A stretch of 64,000 bases of DNA, taken from positions 1 through 64,000 of the forward strand of contig JAKOGI010000121.1 of assembly GCA_029747015.1 (NCBI GenBank). The letters run 5' to 3'. Below are positions 11,545-22,005 of this stretch, piece after piece. The notes under the pieces are model-generated. The model was not told the DNA's origin. It made no database searches and saw only the letters and a list, made by a program, of their open reading frames with translations. The position numbers and the translations under genes were made by a program. The first letter of the stretch is position 1, and every line of letters starts with the position of its first letter. Origin of the DNA: Carnegiea gigantea. Taxonomy: Eukaryota > Streptophyta > Magnoliopsida > Caryophyllales > Cactaceae.

Positions 11545-13802
11545 GGCCACATTCTTTTCGTGTGTATATTGCAGGTGTGGAATGGGTGGGAGTAGAGATG
11601 AGTGGAAAAAAAAATGTGAGAGTGGGAAGGAGTAAGAGTGTTGATATTAGTAATATTAGCAATTTGTGTTAACATAACAATAATAATAATAATTAATTAT
11701 TATTATTAATTAATAATAACAATAATAATTAATCACAATAATAAATAAAAAACAATTAAAAATAAAAACTACAATAATAATTCTTTCCAATATGAATAAC
11801 AATAATAAAAATCATTAATATTAATACTAATAATTAGTAATATTAATAGTAACAATAATTAAAATTATAATAACAACTATTATTAATGAATGTTAGAAAT
11901 AATTACAACAATAATTACTATTGATATTAATAATAATCATTATTATTACTGTAAAAATAATAATAATTAATATTAATGTTGAAAATAATAGAAATAGCTA
12001 ATTACTAATATTAATAGTAATTAATTAAAATAAAATAAATAATTTATAATTTTATGGACAATAAAAATTAATCATAATATTAATAAATTATTCAAGTAAT
12101 AAAAATTGTTAATTAATAATAAAAAATAATAATGAATCATTAATAATAATTAACAATAGTAATTATTTATTAATGATAATAATTATAATGATTATTAATA
12201 TTAATAATAATAACAATAATGAATAATATTAATAGTAACAGTAATATTAATAGTAGAAACAATAATAATCCTTAAAAATCCTTAAAATAAATATTAATAC
12301 TACTATTATGTTAATTATCATAATTATTCTAATTATTTTAATAATTATTACTATTGATGAATATTAGTAATAGTCACAATAATAATTAACAAAATTATTA
12401 AAAATAATAATTATAATAATTATTAATATTAATATTAATATTATTAATTATCAATTGTTATTTATATTAATGAATAATAAATGTAATAAAACTTAATAAT
12501 CAGTAACATTATTAATAATTAGTAATAATGAAAATATTAATTAAAAATATTAAAAATAAAAATATTTTTTTATTTTTTAATAATAATGAATATTAACAAT
12601 TATTAATATTAATAATTTTTATTTTGAAATTAATTAAATAACAATAAATAGTTGTTATTATTTTAATACTAAAAATAATTAGTATTAAAGCTATTATTAA
12701 TTGATATAAAATGTTAATAATAGTAATAATTAACAATTAACAATAATTATTATCACAATAATTATTACTAATTATAAATAATTTTAGCAATTAATAATTA
12801 ATAATAACATTTAACAATAATAATTACAATAGTTATTCAAATTATTAATAATAATAATCAGAATTGCTTTGTAAATTTAAATTAAAAGTAATATTAATAG
12901 TAATAAAATAATTGTTATCAATATTAATAATCATTACTATTATTATAATTATAATTACTCTAATAATTATTATTATTATGGATTGTTACCAATAATTACA
13001 ACAATAATTAATATTAATATTGATAATAATTATTATTATTGCTGTGAATAATAACAATGATTAAAAATGTTAATATTAATAATAGTTCTTATCTATATTT
13101 TTATTAATTTATTAATAATTATTAATGTTAATTATTAGTAGTTTTTGTTATGATGGTATTTATTAACTTTTAATAAAAATAATAATAAATCCTAAAAAAT
13201 TTATTAATATTAGTAATAATTATAACAATAATTCTTATTAATATTAATATTAATATTAATATTAATAATCAATAATAAATAATGGTAATTATTATTATAA
13301 TTATTACTATTAATAAAGTTTGTAATAATTACCATAATAACTACTATTTATATTAACAATAATTATTATTATTGCAAATAATAATTATTAATATTAATAT
13401 TAATAATAAAAATTACTAATTTAGTACAATAAATATTAATAAAAATGATAATTGATCATTTTAAGAGTAATAATAATTGTTAACAGTGTTAATAATAATT
13501 CATAAAAATGGTCATTAATATTAATAATAGTTATTTAATAGTTAATTAATAATAAGAATAATTAATCATGATAATAATTTTTAATCATAATAATTAATTA
13601 TTAATAATGATTAATTACATATAAAGATGATAGTTAATCATAATATAATAATTAATATTAATTTTAATAATAATTGACAATAATAATTCCAACAATAATA
13701 GTTATTGATATTAATGACAAAAATTATAATAAAAATTGGTGGAACTGGATAGGAGTGGGAATGAATAGCATGCGTTGATTTACCCACAAAAAGAATAGGG
13801 CC
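11545..13802. mobile_element. Tourist/PIF-Harbinger-like element with an expanded A/T-only interior
   Basis: The left end GGCCACATTCTTTTCGTGTG and the reverse complement of the right end, GGCCCTATTCTTTTTGTGGG, match at about 16 of 20 positions. Both are flanked by TTA (11542-11544 and 13803-13805), the 3-bp target duplication characteristic of Tourist/PIF-Harbinger elements. Subterminal regions are G-rich on the plus strand (GGAGTGGGA-like motifs). Between about 11640 and 13735 the sequence is built almost entirely from TAA, AAT, ATT and TTA trinucleotides in shuffled order. It is not coding. At 2.26 kb it is long for a MITE, and the expansion is in the low-complexity core. Confidence 0.65.
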
Positions 13803-13805
13803 TTA

Positions 13806-14355
13806 GTAAAGCCCAGAAACCCAAGCATGATAATCAAAGAAAAAACTATAAATACAGCATCAACATCGAAAGATCAAAAGTGAAAAACCTTCAGTAGTTT
13901 GGCTGGCCTTGGGCGTAGTTCGAGAGTTTACTTGCATCTATCTAGCTACCTTGCCTCTTGGCAGTTGGCACTAATTATTGGGGGGAAAAAGATCAAAAGT
14001 GAAAACCCAATTCCTTCAGTTAGAAGCCAAAAAAGTGTAAATGGTCAAGAATCACAAGCTTCGAGTGCTAAAAGCAGAAAAGAGGGAAGAAATAGACCAA
14101 AAACAGAAGAGAACCCAGAAAATATAATGATTCAGATAGCATTCGCACAAAATCTCATAGATCAAGAAGCAATAAAGCTTGAAACGGGAACCAACACCGA
14201 AACCTTGCTGCGAAAAAAAAAAAAAAAAAACCCCAGATAAATTTGAGTCCAGAGAGAGGAACTGACCTGAGATACCAACACCTAGTAGACAAGGGCAAAA
14301 ATCATACCCCAAAAAGTCCAATCAATGCCCGAATGTTAGTGATTAAGAAAATGTA
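13806..14355. other. Non-coding sequence with one open frame of doubtful reality
   Basis: A 113-codon plus-strand frame (13899-14240) is Lys/Ser/Glu-rich and ends in a poly-A-encoded Lys run. It has no recognisable motif and is not called as a gene. Confidence 0.4.
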
Positions 14356-14668
14356 TTGAATTTTCAAGCATTAATATCAAATTGAAACAAAAATAAAATA
14401 AAAAAGGGAAATTAGAGAAATCCAAATACCTGTATTTCGAATTCATATCAGATTAACCCCCTCGAAAAAAAACCTCGGCAAAAATTGGGAAAGTAGAAAG
14501 AGCAAAATACCTAATTTTCCAATAATTGATATTAGATTTAACCCCCGCGCCCCCAAAAAAACTCAGTAAAAAATGGCAAATTAGTGAGAACCAAATATTT
14601 GAATTTCCAAGAATTGATATCAAATCGAAACCAAAAAAGTCAACAAAAAAAAGGCAATTAGAGAACAA
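14356..14668. repeat. Degenerate tandem repeat, unit about 75-90 bp, about four copies
   Basis: Copies start near 14356, 14430, 14512 and 14598. Each contains a version of ATTTCCAAGAATTGATATCA followed by AAATCGAAACC or AACCCCC, an A-rich run, and GGCAAATTAGAGAACC. Unit lengths differ because the A/C homopolymers vary. No function is visible. Confidence 0.5.
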
Positions 14669-14860
14669 GTACCCGCAGATTCAAAAATTTGAGAAGAAGT
14701 AGGGATAATGTCGGATGGAGAAATTGAAAGCAGGGTGAAATCATTCGTGGTCTTGTTAGAGAAAAGGGAAGCGTGAAAATGACGATGAAGAAGGAACAAA
14801 AGAAAAACAAAGGCAAGAATCAAGAGGGGTATATACCGAAAACATAAAAATTTATTTGAC

Positions 14861-15045
14861 ATGAAGGGGAGCTTGAAGCAACGGCAAGGTTGTCTCCATG
14901 TAGCCAAAAGATCACAGGTTCGAATCGTAGAATTAGCCACTGATAAAGTCAGGTTAGGTTGCCTACAATTCACCCCTTGGGGTGCGGCCATTCTTCGGCC
15001 CCTGTATGAATACAAGATGCTTGTGCACCGGACTGTCCTTTTCTT
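14861..15045 (+). mobile_element. tRNA-derived SINE of the plant Au type
   Basis: The 185-bp element has a tRNA-like head with a polymerase III B box (GGTTCGAATCG). Its body carries the diagnostic plant Au-SINE blocks GGTTGCCTACAATTCACCCC, TTCGGCCCCTG and TTGTGCACCGGACTGTCC, and it ends in a short T-rich tail. It is flanked by a perfect 17-bp target-site duplication, ATAAAAATTTATTTGAC (14844-14860 and 15046-15062), as expected for LINE-mediated retroposition. The A box is weak, so the copy is probably silent. Confidence 0.85.
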
Positions 15046-15559
15046 ATAAAAATTTATTTGACCAAACAGAAAGAGTTAGAGTCCGTAGGATTTAAATCGA
15101 ACAAATTACAGATTGAACCTGATAGGAGGAAATGACAAACTATCTTTCTCATTTTCCCGTGTGTTTTCGTCTACTCCTTGTCTCCCATCTTTCTCTCACC
15201 CTTTCTCCTCAAAAACCAACCCTGAAAAGCTGGGTAATGACAATAAGAAAAGTAAGGCTAGCTAGTGACATTGTTAAGACAATATTGCTCCGAAAAAGCA
15301 CAATTAATTAAGAAAAATGACCCTGTTGCCTCAAATTACAGTAAAATCATCTTTGACATACAAAGTTCCTAAAATGCCCTCAGTTTATTGTTTTATGAGA
15401 GAACAAGTCACATCCCAAAAAGACCAAACTATCCTTCAAATGACATAAATGCACCCACCTTAGCTTTTTTTTTTTTTTTTTCTTACAATGGTAAATTGAA
15501 TCACTTACTGAATCTCCTATATCAGAAAAGGACCCAGCAAGTTCACTGATCCTAAGGGG

Positions 15560-15712
15560 AAGGGAAAACCTGCTACAAAGGGCCAAGGTCCAACACCATC
15601 ATCACCCTTGCTTTCCAATAATTAGTAAGCAAATGCTCCCCCCACATTCAAACCTAGGTGAAAAAGATGACAGAAAGCAGATGATACCAATTGAGCAAAG
15701 GGCTCTTGGTAC
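15560..15712 (-). mobile_element. Probable second tRNA-derived SINE, minus strand
   Basis: On the minus strand a polymerase III A-box-like GCTCAATTGGTA (15696-15685) is followed about 30 bases later by a B-box-like GGTTTGAATG (15654-15645). This spacing is right for a tRNA-derived head. The downstream sequence does not fold as a tRNA and runs into unrelated bases. No target-site duplication was found, so both boundaries are approximate. The stretch 15063-15559 holds only homopolymers and unrecognised DNA. Confidence 0.4.
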
Positions 15713-15888
15713 ATCCACAGTGACTTACCTTATTCATATTGAAGGTAGTAAGATAAGATAAGATAAGATATATATCTTATTACTAACAATTTTCGGTGAA
15801 TCAGAAACGTGTTAGTTTTTACTAGGGCGTGGGCTGGAGGCGGTCCTTTGCTTCTTAGGTCGGACTGATGAGACTGAACAGTTGTTGA

Positions 15889-17012
15889 TAGACTTGGTAA
15901 AAATGGACCCGGTCCGAAAACCCGATCCGAACCCCCCCGAAAGTTTTGGATTTTGAGCACGATTTTCTTGACCCGAACCCGAAATAAATCGAACCCGAAA
16001 AATCTGTAAATTTTTGGATCAAACCCACCCGCTCAACCCGAATATTATATCCTTATTGTTTCTTTAATTTTTTTCTTTAACAATGATAGTTTTTCATTAT
16101 AATGAATCGTTTAAAGAGATGTTTTATAATTATCGCATCTTTTTGTAAATAAGACGATAGTGCCTGTTCTTTCCAAAATTTATTCTCATAAAATAACGTC
16201 ACATATAACTTATAAATGGAGCAGTTTTTCAGATGGGCATGAAATATCTAGTGTCAAGAAAATTAATTTAGAATAAAACACAAGTATTAAAAATGTGCAA
16301 GTCATACCATTATATTCCTAGTGGATTGAATACTTCTAATTGCATTTTAAATAATATTACTCTATAATAATATAAAATTTTGATGTTATAATTAATAAAT
16401 AATTATAATATTTTGTGCATCTATAATATTATTTCATTTGGCTTCCTTCTAATTGACCTTGAACTTGATGTTAGTGTTGAACAATGGACCAATTTGTTTT
16501 CGTATTAGGATCGGCCCATTAATAAAGTATACATGATTAGATAATGATACGTTAATTAACAAAATAACGAATCATGAAATATGTTATTAACGGGTCAAAC
16601 CATTCCAATCCATTATCGTGCTTTAGATGGATCGACCTCATCAATGGCCAAACCTATTATTAATATTTAATATACGAACCAACCTACTCAAACGTCACTT
16701 AATGTCTACCGGTACATGACATTCATATATGATATTAAAAAGTTTAAATATTTTTTAATTATTTTAAGAAATTATAATTAGTATGTTTGTTCACTAAATA
16801 CAGATAAATTTCAAATAATAACTATGCCAAAATTTTGATTTTTACAAAAAGAGAAATAACTCACTAAAAAGGCGCTCCAAACTCGTTATATTGACCCGAA
16901 ATCCGTAAAACCAAAATATACTCGCCCCTATTTTAGCCGAATTCAAAATACATCCGATCTGTATTTTATTCGAACTAAAAATACACCTGATTCGTATTTA
17001 ATCTGCTCGCCT
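15889..17012. mobile_element. About 1.1-kb non-autonomous DNA transposon in the right arm
   Basis: This segment is absent from the left arm, where the flanks are contiguous, so it is an insertion. It begins TAGACTTGGTAAAAATGG and ends near CTCGCCTGA. The reverse complement of the right end, TCAGGCGAGCAG, only weakly resembles the left end, (C/T)AGRC. The flanking GTTGTTGA and TGAATTGA share the last four bases. CCCGAACCCGAA-type motifs lie just inside the left end, as in hAT-like MITEs of plants. The interior is AT-rich and non-coding. The superfamily call is tentative. Confidence 0.5.
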
Positions 17013-17185
17013 GAATTGAACAGGTCAGTCGTGTGATGTAAACGAGCTGGTGCACGCGGAAAGTCCAGATCATTTGCCCAAAGTCCGGAAACCGTCTTCC
17101 CCCTCTCAACGAACCCTCTCTCCCCGGAGAGTGGAGCCAATGGAAGTTTCGACAGGGCATCGGTGAGAATCATCAATTACAAAAG

Positions 17186-17209
17186 TTAGGGTTAGGGTTA
17201 GGGTTAGGG
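17186..17209 (+). promoter_or_regulatory. Telomere-like (TTAGGG)4 tract in a probable 5' leader
   Basis: Four perfect TTAGGG hexamers. Short telomere-like motifs (telo-boxes, AAACCCTAA) are common in promoters and leaders of plant housekeeping genes, and this one sits upstream of the gene at 19.2-20.6 kb. The inverted copy at about 1197-1211 is degenerate, so the array was either expanded here or decayed there. A telomere is ruled out by the surrounding unique sequence. Confidence 0.4.
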
Positions 17210-17494
17210 TCAGTGCTATTGTTTGAGTGTTGTCTTTCTTTGAGTTTCTACGTTTCGTGGGTTCGATTCGATTCGTTAAATTCGTTGCTGAAATTTGAGT
17301 CTTTCTTCAAGGTTATTGAAATTCATTACAGTTATTGAAACCTGGCGGACGTGTTTTACCTGTATTTAGCGTAAACAATCCAATGAATGCGGTAGCCAAC
17401 CTAGTGTTCAACCATACTCAATTTCGGTGATCTGATTGAATTTTACAACGTAAAAACCATGAAAGGGAGATGATTTTAGTGCTTTCGTTACTTG

Positions 17495-18025
17495 TACCTG
17501 GAAACCTGTCATATTGCAACAAAAAGACAAAATTTACAGCTGAGTATATAGAAACAATCTCCCTCTAAGTTGGATGAAATATGGTACATGCAGGGTACTC
17601 GTACCTGATAGTGAGTAAGCTAAAAATAAAGTCATGTTTACCCGATGTCAATATTGTTAAACGTGGAAAGTTTAGGTCAAACTCAAAGAATATGGAAGGC
17701 AATTGTTTCTTGGTTGAATTATATATGAAGTGGAGACTTAGCATTTTCGAACTTTCTGCCTCTACTTTTCTACAAACTAAAAAAGAACCTGGAGAAAATG
17801 TCACAACTTCATGTTGTTGAGAGCCTGTTACCGGATAAAATATCACAACTTCCTACTGGTGCGCGGAAAGGGGCTTGCTCAGATGTCATTTGTGTTTGTT
17901 CATTCTTATTTTCAAGTGTTGTCTCAAGTGGTCTGAAGGGGAGTCGATCTTAGGTGGCAGTTGGCATGGTTTCTATGCTAAAGTATGCTCTTGGTCCTCA
18001 CTTTTCATTTGATTTTCCTATGGAT
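17495..18025 (+). repeat. Intragenic direct duplication, copy 1
   Basis: This segment recurs in the same orientation at 18668-19190, offset about 1.17 kb. Shared landmarks are ACAGCTGAGTATATAGAAAC, GTTTAGGTCAAACTCAAAGA, ATATCACAACTTCCTACTGG and AGTTGGCATGGTTTCT. A short frame beginning MSQLHVVESLLPDKISQLPT looks exon-like in this copy. In copy 2 the same frame has substitutions and an early stop. Confidence 0.75.
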
Positions 18026-18667
18026 AAGGCGTTCATAAAAGAACAAGTGCGTTTATGCTATCGTTTGTTTCCATTAATCATGAATTGTAGCACTATTAGA
18101 ATGTTCCTATGTTGTATATGCGCACATATTCTTCTTTGTGCTCTTCGGAGGGTGGATTTTTCTTGCCTTATTTAAGCATTATCGTTGCTGTTATTGTGAT
18201 GGCCCACAACTAACACTGATGTTTATTCTTTTTATTTTTTAAATTATTTGCAGTGTTGGATTGAATTCTTCGCAACCAGATCGAGTTCAACCATTTAGGT
18301 CAATGTATGCTTGCTAGATCTCTGTTCCCACTATACTGCAATGCCTCTGGCTTTTTTTTAATTAAAATAAAAATCCCTGAATCACTTTGGTTGTTGGAAT
18401 GGACTCAAAGCATTTTCTGTCCCAGCATTTGGGATGTGTTGCAAGTAATGCCATTGGGTTCTAGTGGCAACAAGTCACATCCCCATCATATGCTTTTCGA
18501 GCAATATACACCCAGATTTGATTTTCTATCAATGTGCTCTTAAGGGTGGTTAACGTGGCAGCTTTCTAGGCTGTTTGTTAGTATAACGGAACTGGTTTGG
18601 AATGGTAGGTCGTCTCTATTGTTGGGATTGACTTGTCAAATGGGTGATGTTGCCTTGTGAACTTGTA

Positions 18668-19190
18668 TTGTGCTTGAAAACTTGTTCTATTGCAACCCAA
18701 AGACAAAGACAGCTGAGTATATAGAAACAATCCATCTCCAAGTTGGATGTAAATGCAGTACATACAGGATACTTGCACATGATGATTAGTAAACTGAAAA
18801 TCAAGTCATTTTAGTCCTATGTCAATAATATGAAATGCCGAATGTTTAGGTCAAACTCAAAGAATATTAAAGCCAAAGGTTTCTTGGTTGGATTGTATTT
18901 GAAGTTGAGACTGAGTATTTTCAAACTGCTTGCCTCTTACTTTGTTTAAACAAAATAAGAATCTAGTAAAATGTCACAGCTTCATGTTGTTAAGTGCCTG
19001 TCACCTGAGAAAATATCACAACTTCCTACTGGTACACCGAGAAGTGCTTGAGCAGATATCATTAATATTTGTTTGTTCTTATTTTCACGTGTTTCGAAGT
19101 GATGTGAAGGGGGGATGACCTCAAGTGGTAGTTGGCATGGTTTCTTCTGCCAAAATATGCTTTTGATCTTCATTTTTCATTTTATTTTCC
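18668..19190 (+). repeat. Intragenic direct duplication, copy 2
   Basis: Second copy of 17495-18025, diverged by roughly 15-20 percent with several indels. It lies immediately upstream of the first firmly supported exon (19238). The 640 bp between the copies (18026-18667) is not repeated and holds no recognised feature. Confidence 0.75.
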
Positions 19191-19237
19191 AATGTCCTCA
19201 TCTTGGATGATTTTTGTAGTCATTTGCCCGCATCCAG

Positions 19238-20637
19238 TGATGGTAAGACGCGCGACTCTTTTCGTTCACTAAATGAGGAAGCTGAGAAAGCATTGGTATA
19301 TTATAAGGAAACTGAGGTTAATTTGTTTGCCGTCTTGTTTCTTTATGTTCCTCTTTGGTTGAATTGTACGACTGTGCTTCCTCATTTTAGTCTTGATTTT
19401 TTCTTTTCTTGATTGGTGTTGTTTTGTTGTCAAGGGTGAGGATTATGAGCTAATTAGAGTTTGGAGCTCTCAGCCTTTCCTTTCTGATGCATCATCTTAA
19501 TTTTTTGGCACGGCGGAAAGATAGTCGTCTTCATGACTCTGCTAAGCTCTTTTTTGCCAAGGTTGGCTTTACTAGGGACGACGAGATTGTAAACTGCTGT
19601 GTTATGTTGGATGCCGGAAGCTCTGGTATGTTAAGCATTACATTGTTTGTTCAGCTCCTTAATTTGTTTTTAAAGGACTGTTTTGCTGATGCAAAACCAT
19701 GCCTAATTCCTATTTTTTGATGGGAAAAATTTAAAACAAATTGAGGAGCTATTTTTCTAATTGTGGAGTCTCCTTGTCTAAGATCCTTATCACTCTCAAA
19801 GAAACCGTAATAGTCTCCATTGAATCTGGCAGAACTCACTCATGCCATCACTCTATCCACAAATATTCGGAGAAAACCCAAAACCATTGCTGTCATATGC
19901 TTCCTTTTTTTTTCTTGTAAAAAAAATCAATCATCATTATGCGCTGAGGAGAAACCCTTCCTATTATGAGATCTGATATGGTCCTCAATGATCATAAGGT
20001 TGTGCAAAATTATGGACCTATTTTTGACAAAGGCGCTTTGATTCTGATTCACAAGATCTGATAAGACTAGATTAACCTGCTACACCGCATCTCAACAATG
20101 GCTTTGCAAAACAACTAGAGATTGGTTTTAAGTTTCCTGCTCTGGGGTTTCCAAACGTTTGGTGCATGCCTTAACAGGCCTCTTGTTCTGAAAAAATTCC
20201 AAAACAGCATCACATACCTGTTTGCCATCAATTGAGATGATGGCATCCTTCACACCAGCAGCTGCGAAAGACTTCAGCAACAACGCCCTTTGTTCATGCA
20301 TGCTTTTACTTCTATGCGCTTGCTTTGATTATATGTTTCAGTGTGTTTTCTTTTTGTTACAACTAAAAGCTTTTTGATTTCAGGTTGTAAAATTTGACAA
20401 GCAGTATTGTTTTATTTTTCAGGTATGATCACTGGATGTGCTGCTTGTGATGATGTTTTGATTCATCCAAAAGGAATGAAGTTTTTTCGCCGCCGCCACA
20501 ACATCACGCCTCAAGAAGGTTGTGGAGGAGCTGGCAGTGCAGCTGAAGAGACTGCGTGTGAAACTTGTGGCGTGCCTCGCGATGGCAAACGCTGGGCTTG
20601 GTGTATGAATTGTGGTGCAATCATTGGCTTATCCTAG
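19238..20637 (+). pseudogene. 3' part of a spliced host gene with a C-terminal Cys-rich segment; function unknown, carries a frameshift
   Basis: Three exons are supported by splice signals and continuous phase: 19238-19316 (ends ACTGAG|GTTAAT), 19435-19625 (CAAG|G...CTCTG|GTATGT) and 20423-20637 (TTTTCAG|GTATG, stop TAG). The join across the last intron restores GSSGMITGCAACDDVLIHP. The last exon contains CAAC and a later CETCGVPRDGKRWAWCMNC, which gives C-x2-C pairs resembling a zinc ribbon. The first exon encodes an acidic helical stretch (SLNEEAEKALVYYKETE). Exon 19435-19625 is one base out of phase: its upstream half reads GEDYELIRVW..FLSDASS then stop, while its downstream half reads in another frame. 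The break lies near a T6 run at 19500. It could be a true frameshift (pseudogene) or a sequence error. Upstream exons were not identified. I do not recognise the family. Confidence 0.55.
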
Positions 20638-21210
20638 ACATGATCAAACTGATATTTGGGCTAGTTTGTAAATTAAACTCTTTACAGTTTGCATTAGGCA
20701 CTTTCTGTCTGTTTGGTTTCGATGGTTATGTTATGTTAAGGTCACTCTATTTGCTGTATTTGTCTCAAAGAAGGGGAAAAAAAAGGACATTGTACTATAT
20801 TATATTTTTTGTGGAAGGTCGGCTAATGCATTCTTACATTCATATTTAAGATCAAAAGTGATAAATTTCGAGTACAGTTATAATGGAAGGTGTGACTCTG
20901 TATTCTATATTTGGGGGTCACTGGGTGAGCAAAAGGGGATGGGGACTTGAAATATGAGGTTTTAAATTCTATTCCCTAATGTTTGATGAGAATTTTAGGG
21001 ATGGAAATGGTTACCCTCAGTTATCAACTCATGAGGGGTATGAAGTTCCAATCCCAAGGAATGACCAAAAATCACAAAAAAAAAAAACAAACAAACAAAA
21101 TTTCACCTTCCCATTCACAGTTTTTCTTCATTGCACCACCCAGTTGATCTACTGTTTCCTTCTCTGCTCCTCAACCCAACATGTGTTGTCTTTTTCGTTT
21201 CTATACAGAA
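20638..21210 (+). other. 3' flank of the Cys-rich gene and spacer
   Basis: AT-rich sequence after the stop codon, presumably 3' UTR and intergenic spacer. An A/C-rich tract lies at 21070-21102. A pyrimidine tract ending in TATACAG at about 21208 could be a 5' UTR intron acceptor of the next gene. No coding motif was seen. Confidence 0.4.
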
Positions 21211-21218
21211 TGGCGGGT

Positions 21219-21960
21219 TAGGGATGACAATTATATTCAAATTCAAGGCATATACGATCTGATCCGAGGCAAAATAATCCGATTCGAACTCGAGAAAAAA
21301 AGATTCGAGTCTGAGTCCGGTAAAAATAATCCGAGTTCGAGTCGGATTCAGATCGGATGTGGAGGGAAGATAACATCCGATCCGATATTCAAATCTGATA
21401 TGACTATTTTATTAAATAATTAAAATTCAGATCTAAAATTTTACAAATCCAAAGTCTACCATTCAAGTTTAACATCCAAACCGAACCCCCAATTTTTTAT
21501 TTTACAAATCTAAAGTCCACTCTCCAAATTTAATTATAAGTCCATAACATCAACTCCTATTAGTCGCTTAGCTCTCTCTCTCTGTCCCTCTCTCTCTCAC
21601 ACACACACTCAGTCTGACTTCGTCATCGACTGATCGAGAGCCGCCCGACTCCCTATCTCTGCACATTGTCGTCATTTGCCTCATTATCAGTCTCCCCTGA
21701 CTTAGTATTAAATGCCCAAATATCTGGTTAACATAATAGGAAAGCGCATGTTGTTGTATCGATAGGTATACAAAGCAACTTGGGATGGAAAGATACAATG
21801 CACAACACAACTGTTGTGGGGAAAAGAAACCGACCCGGATTGGATTTAGAGGTTCTCTCTGATCCACCGGATCGGATTCGGATTGAATTTTTAGATCCGA
21901 AATGTAATCAGATTCGGGTGTTCTAACATCCGCTCCGAATCCGATCCGCTGACATCCCTA
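21219..21960. mobile_element. hAT-like MITE with TAGGGATG termini
   Basis: The left end TAGGGATGACAA and the reverse complement of the right end, TAGGGATGTCAG, are hAT-type terminal inverted repeats. The flanking octamers TGGCGGGT (21211-21218) and AGACGGGT (21961-21968) match at 6 of 8 positions, consistent with an aged 8-bp hAT target duplication. Subterminal regions are rich in GGATCGGATTC and its inverse, as in the plant MITEs I know with GGATCCGGATC-like repeats. There is no transposase. The insertion lies 37 bp upstream of the start codon of the small gene that follows, so it probably sits in the 5' leader. Confidence 0.7.
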
Positions 21961-22005
21961 AGACGGGTCAATCGTTGGTAGTCATACAGAACCTGCAGGC
22001 CAACT

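Larger units (their letters stand above)
15815..17490. repeat. Right arm of the large inverted duplication (partner at 925-1757)
   Basis: The arm consists of 15815-15888 and about 17013-17490, separated by a 1.1-kb insertion. Both parts align in reverse orientation to the left arm, which fixes the insertion as later than the duplication. The outer part (17160-17490) has features of a plant promoter or 5' leader: a telomere-like telo-box array and pyrimidine-rich stretches. The exons of the host gene lie just downstream. The left arm therefore looks like a duplicated promoter fragment turned round. Confidence 0.75.

Noticed and set aside
13899..14240. 113-codon plus-strand gene
   Set aside because: Ends in poly-A-encoded lysines, no motif, and overlapped by an equally long minus-strand frame. 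No positive support.
14861..15045. Possible tRNA gene because of the GGTTCGAATCG box
   Set aside because: No cloverleaf can be completed, and the downstream Au-SINE blocks plus a 17-bp target duplication show it is a SINE.
17186..17209. Telomere or chromosome end
   Set aside because: Only four units, embedded in unique sequence on both sides.
925..17490. Giant Mutator-like element with 0.5-kb terminal inverted repeats
   Set aside because: No 9-bp target duplication at the outer ends, no transposase between the arms, and the right arm runs into the leader of a spliced gene.
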